A stretch of DNA of 5,296 bases, taken from positions 1 to 5,296 of the forward strand of contig SLOS01000380.1 of the NCBI GenBank assembly GCA_007132365.1. Reading direction: 5' to 3'. The stretch's first letter is position 1; every line of letters begins with the position of its first letter. This document shows positions 1-5,296 of the stretch, piece by piece. The notes under the pieces were generated by a model. The model saw nothing but the letters and a program-made list of their open reading frames with translations, was not told where the DNA came from and did no database searches. This DNA comes from Bacteroidales bacterium. Its GTDB lineage: Bacteria; Bacteroidota; Bacteroidia; Bacteroidales; PUMT01. Both the position numbers and the translations under genes were made by a program.

Positions 1-2403
1 ATAATGAGTCATTGCATAGGCTCCGCCAGAGTTTTGAGAAATTTGACTACTGGGAATAAAATCCTGTATAAGCTGCCCTGAAACAGGAGATGAAATAATG
101 TGCCATTGCGCACCCTTAATCCAGCGCTGGACTGTTGCATTGACTCCGGGATTATTGATAATAACCGAACCTGATCCGTTGTTTTCATCAGACTCAATAA
201 GCAGTCCGTCGACACCATTGTTATTTGTAAGTGTGCCGTAGGATTTAAGTGAACCTCCGGGTTTTACTGTTAAATCTGCTCCTTCTTCAATAGTAAGGGC
301 ACCTCCTGGTTCTATGGTGATGTTGCCGGCTGTCGGAATCCTTAGGGTACCACTATTGGTGAGTTCTCCCCCGGCGATTATGTAATGTGCAGCGGTGAGG
401 CCGCCCTCTGAATTAATTATCAGTGAGGCACCGGGTTGAATAATAATGCTTCTTACATCCTTTTCTGAATTCAGTACCGGATACTTAGCGGCGTCACCGG
501 GAATTAAAACATGTTCCCTGCCTGTTGGTACACCCTCCGGTTTCCAATTAGCACCATCATCCCATCCCGGGTTTCCATTCAGTCCTGTCCATATTTTTGC
601 CGGAACTGCAACAGCCACCCACTGTCCTGTAGAGGGTGTGATTAAGGTTAGAATGTCTTCGCCCTGATAAATAGCAGGGGGAAGCCATTCAGATTTTTCT
701 ATATCCAGCCATTTCAGCACAAGATAATCTGAAAAACCACTCATATCTACATCAACACTGCCGCCATCAGTGAAATAGACTGCGAGATGCTTTTTTACCA
801 TAGCCGTATCGGCCAGACAATATGCTTCGTTGGAATTTCGGTTACCCAGTATGTCATTATTGGGCTCACTGGAAAAAATGTTGAATTCATTGCTGAGCAT
901 CCTTGCACTCCTGATTTGTGTCTGAGCTGCATCATTTAGACCAAGCCCCCATTGATTTTCATATCCCGGCCTGTGAAACCTTGCTGATGCGCAGCCTGCA
1001 AATATTGCCCTCCAGAATCTTTCTTTTGCGTCAATAGCAGTACCATATTGTGTAGAGCCATATATTTTAACGTTGTTTATTGGTTTTATTCCGTTTTCTG
1101 TGATATCCTCCCTTACATAAAGGTAATTATCATAATGATTCTGGCCGGTGTTATGGTTGTTTTGTGAATAATCATAAAACGTATATATTTTTCCTCTTCT
1201 GACTTCCTGTTGTCGCCCGCTATCAGGATTTGAATCTCCAATCATATTTGTTACAAATACAGATTTGCCGGCTTCCAATGCTTTTTTATTTATGTAATTC
1301 ACCCAGTATCGCCCAAATTTAATCGGTTGGTAAGTTTCATTCTCAATAATATAAATTATGTTATCATACCGGAAAGTTATGGAGAGGACCTTATCTACGT
1401 ATTTCTCAAGGGTTTCAAGAACTATCGGTTCCGGAGGGGGCGGGTACCAGTCGTAGTATGGAGGCACGGCGTTCCATATCTCATGGTGATATTCATGGAA
1501 ATTTTTTTCGCCTCCAGGCAACCCGGATGAGTCTTCTGTATAATTGATATTCCTGTCCGGATTCCACGGATGATGCACCCAGCCTGTATTCAGGTTTCCC
1601 CTGTTTTTTGCATTGCCTTCAGCTGACTCCGGCCTGAACAAATCAAACCGGTCAAAAAACTCAACAGAAACAACAATTTCCCTGTCATAACACATCTGCA
1701 GAAATGTCTCAAGCCTTTCTACCCATATGGGGGCCCATTGATCAAGATCGTACAAATCTGTAACATTGTGGTTATGGCCCGGCGTGCCATTTATTTTTTT
1801 GTAGGGAAATCTGTTGCCGTGATTCCTGCTGCTCAGATTGCTACGTATATAGTTCGCCCCAACCTCAACCATCAAATCCAGATGTTCCTCCAGTGTCATA
1901 TCTGTTTGCCCTTTTGAGAGATCCGGATCGTCATGCCCGTAATACCAATTTGGGAATTGGTACATATTATCCTCATATGAGCCACCAAGTAATAATACAG
2001 CTTCTCCCTTATATTCCCAGTACCAAGGGTTTTCGCCGTAAATCCTCAATGGGCTGGAACTTTTTAGTTCATAGACAATAACCAGCGTTGTATCCGAATA
2101 GAATGGATCATAATGGCTTTTAACTACCCTTGCACGGAAATAGGTTGTTGTATCAGCAACGAACACAAAAGTGTCGGCAGTAGCACCCGGAATGTCTTTC
2201 CATAATGAAGCATCGTATGATCTTTGCCATTGGATCTCTCCTGCATATTCCTGCAACCGTATAACTACCGGGTCACTTTTGTTAATGGTAGTATCAGGGT
2301 GGGCGAAAAATGCTTGTTGGGAAAATATATCATATCCGGGTAAAAGCAGGATAGCGAATAAGGCAATTAGTTTAAATATGTTTGGGCTTTTCAATTTCTG
2401 CAA
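1..2403 (-). CDS. secreted multidomain glycoside-hydrolase-like protein with Ig-like and beta-solenoid modules (3'-truncated, start uncertain)
   Basis: All 801 codons from TTG at 2403 to base 1 translate without a stop. Numbering from that TTG: signal peptide (1 to about 29); Ig-like domain (about 35-112, with IQWQ, WKDIPGAT and TYFRARV); TIM-barrel-like domain (about 118-480), opening with RIYGENPWYWEYKG and LLLGGSYEDN; small beta-domain (about 538-602, with FTDGGSVDVDMS and KWLDI); a W605 module (WTGLNGNPGWDDGANW, then GVPTGREHVLIPG); beta-solenoid ribs (about 651-726); then QRWIKGAQWHIISSPV. The barrel resembles clan-A hydrolase-like families of the DUF4038 type. YIIENET (351-357) looks like a beta-4 segment with acid/base E356. 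I could not place a nucleophile and do not assign a GH family or substrate. A type IX secretion C-terminal domain may follow outside the window; this is inferred from architecture only. The first in-frame ATG is at codon 147, inside the barrel, so it cannot be the start. Sampled lines look more AT-rich than the rhamnosidase gene. Confidence 0.88.
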   Translation of the reverse strand, partial: MQKLKSPNIFKLIALFAILLLPGYDIFSQQAFFAHPDTTINKSDPVVIRLQEYAGEIQWQRSYDASLWKDIPGATADTFVFVADTTTYFRARVVKSHYDPFYSDTTLVIVYELKSSSPLRIYGENPWYWEYKGEAVLLLGGSYEDNMYQFPNWYYGHDDPDLSKGQTDMTLEEHLDLMVEVGANYIRSNLSSRNHGNRFPYKKINGTPGHNHNVTDLYDLDQWAPIWVERLETFLQMCYDREIVVSVEFFDRFDLFRPESAEGNAKNRGNLNTGWVHHPWNPDRNINYTEDSSGLPGGEKNFHEYHHEIWNAVPPYYDWYPPPPEPIVLETLEKYVDKVLSITFRYDNIIYIIENETYQPIKFGRYWVNYINKKALEAGKSVFVTNMIGDSNPDSGRQQEVRRGKIYTFYDYSQNNHNTGQNHYDNYLYVREDITENGIKPINNVKIYGSTQYGTAIDAKERFWRAIFAGCASARFHRPGYENQWGLGLNDAAQTQIRSARMLSNEFNIFSSEPNNDILGNRNSNEAYCLADTAMVKKHLAVYFTDGGSVDVDMSGFSDYLVLKWLDIEKSEWLPPAIYQGEDILTLITPSTGQWVAVAVPAKIWTGLNGNPGWDDGANWKPEGVPTGREHVLIPGDAAKYPVLNSEKDVRSIIIQPGASLIINSEGGLTAAHYIIAGGELTNSGTLRIPTAGNITIEPGGALTIEEGADLTVKPGGSLKSYGTLTNNNGVDGLLIESDENNGSGSVIINNPGVNATVQRWIKGAQWHIISSPVSGQLIQDFIPSSQISQNSGGAYAMTHY
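226..453 (-). repeat. beta-solenoid rib repeats within the left gene
   Basis: Residues about 651-726 of the product contain short degenerate ribs: IIIQPGASLIIN, GELTNSGTLRI, ITIEPGGALTIEEGA, LTVKPGGSLKSYGTL. Alternating hydrophobic residues with G-x-L turns every 8-12 residues point to a stacked beta-solenoid. The similarity is at protein level, and I saw no exact DNA repeat. In related surface proteins such a region serves as a stalk or spacer between the catalytic part and the C-terminal anchor; that role is inferred here. Confidence 0.7.
2314..2403 (-). other. signal peptide coding segment of the left gene
   Basis: The first 30 codons from TTG encode a short basic start (MQKLKSPNIFK), a hydrophobic core (LIALFAILLLPG) and then YDIFSQQ. 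Cleavage around the SQQ residues is likely, as in many Bacteroidota exported proteins. The protein would therefore leave the cytoplasm by the Sec route. The core lies fully within the frame used here, which supports translation starting at or just upstream of 2403. Confidence 0.8.
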
Positions 2404-2408
2404 GAGGG

Positions 2409-2438
2409 TTAGAAAGTTTTCTTATTTGATTTGTGCAT
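2409..2438 (-). other. possible true start (ATG) of the left gene in another frame, or a 9-codon upstream frame
   Basis: ATG at 2438-2436 opens MHKSNKKTF and stops at TAA (2411-2409). It lies one frame away from the 801-codon gene. In the gene's own frame a TAA at 2424-2422 blocks any start further upstream. Adding one base in the A run read from 2420-2417 would fuse the two frames into MHKSNKKNFLTLLQKL and on into the signal peptide, giving a lysine-rich n-region. This could be a sequencing or assembly indel, a real mutation, or chance. Neither the ATG nor the TTG at 2403 has a strong Shine-Dalgarno sequence, which is not unusual in Bacteroidota. Confidence 0.45.
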
Positions 2439-2670
2439 TTAACACTCGTGATTGATAAACAAACATCTGAACGACCATTGTTACAGGTATTACAGCATCA
2501 GTACAAATTTGATTACCGTTCTTTTGGATGCGTTAAAATAGGAATAAAAGTGATATACGGAAAGTAATTTTGATCAATTCATCGTTTTATCAGGTAAATG
2601 GTTACTTATTTATGACCAGTTAACGTCCCAGACAAAAGCATTAACATTTTCTTTTACTGACATCCAGAAC

Positions 2671-2693
2671 TCCCGGCGGTAAGACCGCCGGGA
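2671..2693. repeat. perfect 10-bp inverted repeat (hairpin), terminator-like but without a T-tract
   Basis: TCCCGGCGGT and ACCGCCGGGA are exact reverse complements separated by AAG. The element is strongly GC-rich inside an AT-rich spacer. It lies about 137 bases downstream of the rhamnosidase stop and about 230 bases upstream of the left gene. On the minus transcript it is followed by GTTCTGGATG, and on the plus side by TGAATGATAA, so neither side has the run of U expected of an intrinsic terminator. It may be a dispersed palindrome, a transcript-stabilising hairpin or an atypical terminator. Confidence 0.8.
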
Positions 2694-2732
2694 TGAATGA
2701 TAAATTATTAGAAATCTGAAAATCTGGTTTCG

Positions 2733-2742
2733 ACCTTAAGGT
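2733..2742. repeat. 10-bp perfect palindrome ACCTTAAGGT
   Basis: The site reads the same on both strands and lies in the spacer about 90 bases past the rhamnosidase stop. The flanking bases extend the pairing only weakly. It could be a protein-binding dyad or chance. No role can be assigned. Confidence 0.4.
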
Positions 2743-2829
2743 TGGAATGAAATTGGCAAAACACCCTGTGCTCCTGGCTCAGGGATAGTCAATTTCAAAG
2801 ATTTTTTTTACAGTGCTCTCAGATTATGA

Positions 2830-5296
2830 CTACAAAACGCTTAACTGGTCAAGCTCCTGCACTATGCGGTCCAGCACAGTGTCAGAAAACCTGAATTCTG
2901 CCGGCAAGGCCTGCATGGCCTGACTGAGTGTGAATCCCATCACCTGGCTGAGCCATGGTGAGCCGGTAAGTCCAGGCAGGTGCCTGTACAGGATCTCACG
3001 CGATTGCCTGACCGCAAGAAGGTCACCTATAGTGTTTGCAGGATTGTAAATCGGCACAGTCTCCTGGTCTTCTATGCCGGCTGCTGCCGCCAGCTTTTCC
3101 GACTGGTAGCTGAATGTATAGTTACCTGAACCAAGCTGAATCAGAACATTTTCTTCTGACCGGGTTATCTCCATGATCCCTGGATTGGATAAGGGATCTG
3201 CAGCGCTTCCGTCAATTTTTCCAATTGTGGCTCCGGGAAGGGTAACAAGGGCTGATGTATTTGAAGGAATTTCAACATGAAGGGTGAACCGGTCGCCTTC
3301 AAATTCCCATGCTGATTCTATCCTGCCGTACATTGAGTTGATTATGGCCCTTGCATGTCTCAGTCCCCCGCCGGGCGAAGGCTTTATGCTTATGGACCTG
3401 TACCCGGGAGCAGAAGGTTTGATGCCTGCCACCTCTTCATACAACCATTCTCCGATGGCTCCGTAGGCATAATGGTTAAAGGAGTTCATGCCTGCGCTCT
3501 GGAATGAGCCGTCGGGTTTAATGCCATCCCATCTTTCCCAGATTGTTGTTGCTCCCATGGTTACGGGGTAGAGCCATGACGGGTAATTTTCCCTTAGCAA
3601 CAGGTCATATGCTGTTTCAGTATGTCCATATTTGCTGAGTACGGGGTTAAGATGAGGAGTGCCCAGAAAGCCTGTGGTCAGGTGCCCCCTGTTCCTTACA
3701 TCGGTAACAAGCCTGTTCACCGCTACCGGTTTTATCTCTTCGGGCAGCAGGTTAAATGTAAGGGCGAGAAGATATGCTGTCTGTGTATCAGACATCACCC
3801 TGCCACCCCGGGTGACATATTCAGTCAGGAAGGCCTCCCTGATATTCTCAAACAGGGCGCTGTACTCTTTGACATCATCATGCCTGCCGAGCACCTCTGC
3901 AGTTTTACGGAGCAGGTCGGTTGAATGCGCAAAGAACATGGTGGCTATCATGTGGAAGTCGGTGTATGCCCCGGGATAATGAGCATTGCTCTCGGTACTG
4001 AATGAGAGCCAGTCGCCGAACGAGAAATCGACATCCCAAAGATAAGTGGTTTCATTGGTTGCAGCCCTTTCCCTCATATACTCCACCCATGCCTTCATGC
4101 TTTCATACTGTCTTTCCAGAATATCCTCATCTCCAAAATAGATGTACAACGACCAGGGAACAATAAGTCCGGCATCTGCCCATCCGGCCGAGCCGTAGGA
4201 TCTCTCACCCAGGACATGGGGGACAACATGCGGGATACTTCCTGCTTCGTCCTGGTCTGCCTCCAGATCGCCAAGCCATTTGGTAAGGAATCCTGCCGTG
4301 TTCATATTGATGTTGGCGGTATTGGCAAAGACCTGTATGTCGCCGGTCCATCCCATTCTTTCATCCCTTTGGGGGCAATCGGTAGGCACATCAAGGAAAT
4401 TGCCTTTCTGCCCCCACACTATATTGTGCTGAAGCTGGTTAACCAGCGGGTGGGAGCTTTGGAAATGCCCGGTGGGCTCCATCTCAGAGTGGATCACCAC
4501 CCCTGTCAGGTTGTCGGGGGACAGATCACCGGGATAGCCGTCAACAGCAAGGTACCTGAAGCCCTGGAAAGTGAAGCGGGGTTCCCATACTTCAACCCCT
4601 CCGCCTCTGAGCACATAGGTGTTTTCCTGGGCGGCCGATCTCAGGTTATCGGTGTACAAATTACCATCCCTGTCCAGTGCCTCTGCATGCCTCAGTGTCA
4701 CCTTTGTGCCTGTCGGACCCTGAACACTGAGGCGTATCCACCCTATCATATTCTGGCCCATATCGACCACCCTGTCCCCTTCCGGGGTGGTAAATATTCT
4801 GACCGGCTTCAGCTCCTGGATTTTAAGTACCGGGGGTGCCTGTTGTGCAATAAGCTTTTCTGTCCCCAGATCTGCTATTCTTACCCCTTTCCAGTTATTG
4901 TCATTATATCCCGTAGAGGTCCATCCGGGTTTTTCAAGCCGTGCATCATAATATTCGCCGTTGTAAATATCGGATCTGAGGATCGGGCCCGTAGATGATT
5001 TCCAGTTTTTATCTGTACCAAATACCTTTTTGCTCCCGTCCTGGTATGCTATCTCTATCTGTGCCAGAAGTGCAAGAGTCTCTCCATAATAGTTTCGCTG
5101 GTCGCCCCATCCTATAAATCCCCTGAACCATCCGTCACCCAGATATACTCCCACGGCATTTTTACCCGCTTTCATGTAGCCTGTTATATCATAGGTCTGG
5201 TATTGCAGCCTGTTCTGATAGCTTGTCCACCCCGGGGTGAAAAGCTCCTGCCCTACCCGCCGTCCGTTGATATACATTTCATACAGTCCGTGCGCG
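2830..5296 (-). CDS. alpha-L-rhamnosidase, GH78 family (5'-truncated by window edge)
   Basis: This enzyme hydrolyses terminal alpha-L-rhamnose from glycans or glycosides by the inverting GH78 mechanism. The frame is open through the right edge. The methionine at 5277 is internal, because the codons before it read AHGLYE, which continues the family's typical 'YE.YINGRRVG' segment. Numbering from that Met, the order is: N-terminal jelly-roll domain (about 1-145, with TPGWTSY and GDGWFRG); beta-sandwich domain (about 150-260, with VDMGQNMIGW and FTFQGFRY); (alpha/alpha)6 catalytic barrel (about 265-615); C-terminal beta-domain (about 618-725). The catalytic signature DVPTDCPQRDERMGWTGD is at 296-313, with the expected general acid E306. 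TTIWERWDG at 577-585 supplies the expected base, E581. Residues 739-815 are an extra, probably helical tail. TAG at 2832-2830 ends the gene. The missing N-terminus should hold the signal peptide, so export is inferred. The next gene on the same strand begins 426 bases downstream. Family assignment is very secure; the exact substrate is unknown. Confidence 0.96.
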   Translation of the reverse strand, partial: AHGLYEMYINGRRVGQELFTPGWTSYQNRLQYQTYDITGYMKAGKNAVGVYLGDGWFRGFIGWGDQRNYYGETLALLAQIEIAYQDGSKKVFGTDKNWKSSTGPILRSDIYNGEYYDARLEKPGWTSTGYNDNNWKGVRIADLGTEKLIAQQAPPVLKIQELKPVRIFTTPEGDRVVDMGQNMIGWIRLSVQGPTGTKVTLRHAEALDRDGNLYTDNLRSAAQENTYVLRGGGVEVWEPRFTFQGFRYLAVDGYPGDLSPDNLTGVVIHSEMEPTGHFQSSHPLVNQLQHNIVWGQKGNFLDVPTDCPQRDERMGWTGDIQVFANTANINMNTAGFLTKWLGDLEADQDEAGSIPHVVPHVLGERSYGSAGWADAGLIVPWSLYIYFGDEDILERQYESMKAWVEYMRERAATNETTYLWDVDFSFGDWLSFSTESNAHYPGAYTDFHMIATMFFAHSTDLLRKTAEVLGRHDDVKEYSALFENIREAFLTEYVTRGGRVMSDTQTAYLLALTFNLLPEEIKPVAVNRLVTDVRNRGHLTTGFLGTPHLNPVLSKYGHTETAYDLLLRENYPSWLYPVTMGATTIWERWDGIKPDGSFQSAGMNSFNHYAYGAIGEWLYEEVAGIKPSAPGYRSISIKPSPGGGLRHARAIINSMYGRIESAWEFEGDRFTLHVEIPSNTSALVTLPGATIGKIDGSAADPLSNPGIMEITRSEENVLIQLGSGNYTFSYQSEKLAAAAGIEDQETVPIYNPANTIGDLLAVRQSREILYRHLPGLTGSPWLSQVMGFTLSQAMQALPAEFRFSDTVLDRIVQELDQLSVL

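Larger units (their letters stand above)
2404..2829. other. intergenic region without a gene
   Basis: This is the gap between the stop of the rhamnosidase gene (2830) and the TTG start of the left gene. I found no open frame of credible length on either strand and no tRNA. It holds a perfect hairpin at 2671-2693, a palindrome at 2733-2742, a weak 5-bp stem (CCCTG 2764-2768 with CAGGG 2780-2784, followed on the minus strand by TGTTTTG) and eight T at 2802-2809. I looked for the Bacteroidota promoter pattern (TTTG, then TAnnTTTG) on the minus strand upstream of the left gene. I found only near matches such as GATGTTTG (about 2462-2469) without a properly spaced partner, so no promoter is called. 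The gap is long for genes of one operon, so the left gene may have its own promoter. Confidence 0.75.

Noticed and set aside
9..218. Minus-strand 69-codon frame beginning with ATG
   Set aside because: It is out of frame with the 801-codon gene that covers the same strand and whose frame shows clear domain structure.
446..667. Plus-strand 73-codon frame
   Set aside because: It is antisense to the W605 module of the left gene. Its proline- and serine-rich translation is a by-product of that coding sequence.
2171..2455. Plus-strand 94-codon frame
   Set aside because: It is antisense to the signal peptide and Ig-like domain of the left gene and has no domain signature.
2441..2580. Bacteroidota-type promoter (TTTG then TAnnTTTG) upstream of the left gene
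   Set aside because: Only near matches were found (GATGTTTG, CAAATTTG), without a correctly spaced -33 element.
2764..2784. Possible intrinsic terminator after the rhamnosidase (CCCTG/CAGGG stem then TGTTTTG on the minus strand)
   Set aside because: The stem is only 5 bp with an 11-base loop and the T-run is interrupted. This is too weak to call a terminator.
3622..3979. Two overlapping plus-strand frames of 100 and 106 codons
   Set aside because: Both are antisense to the GH78 catalytic domain, overlap each other in different frames and have no recognisable features.
4216..4998. Plus-strand open frame of 260 codons opposite the rhamnosidase gene
   Set aside because: It lies entirely antisense to the conserved GH78 coding sequence, including the catalytic region. 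Its translation shows no recognisable domain, so it is a shadow frame.
5275..5277. ATG at 5277 as start of the rhamnosidase
   Set aside because: The frame stays open to the window edge, the preceding residues (AHGLYE) match GH78 sequence, and starting here would leave out the signal peptide and part of the N-terminal domain.

Overview
The window holds two genes, both read on the minus strand (right to left), and both cut by the window edges. It most likely comes from a member of the Bacteroidota. The evidence is a signal peptide ending in the FSQ-type cleavage region, an Ig-like module of the 'QWQ..D...W..IPGAT...TYFRA' type, and a 'W.G....GWDDGANW.P.GVPT...VLIPG' module followed by a beta-solenoid. 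All three are common in large secreted or surface proteins of that phylum. No marker gene is present, so the taxon is an inference.

Right part (2830-5296): the greater part of a GH78 alpha-L-rhamnosidase, missing its N-terminus. The catalytic signatures are intact (DERMGWTGD and TTIWERWD). About 75 C-terminal residues form a predicted helical tail beyond the usual GH78 end.

Middle (2404-2829): 426 bases without a gene. They hold a perfect 10-bp GC-rich hairpin with a 3-base loop and a smaller palindrome.

Left part (1-2403): one continuous open frame of 801 codons that runs off the left edge with no internal stop. It has no usable in-frame ATG near its beginning, so searches that require an ATG and a stop miss it. 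The product is a secreted multidomain protein: signal peptide, Ig-like domain, a TIM-barrel glycoside-hydrolase-like domain, a small beta-domain, then a surface-protein module and beta-solenoid. The start is either TTG at 2403 or, if one base is missing from the sequence, ATG at 2438.

Together the genes suggest an extracytoplasmic carbohydrate-degradation locus acting on a rhamnose-containing glycan. No SusC/SusD pair, sulfatase, regulator or transporter lies in the window to confirm this. I found no defence system, mobile element, CRISPR array, tRNA or rRNA. The most interesting items are the second gene's unresolved start and its unassigned catalytic domain; I see no clear sign of a wholly new system.
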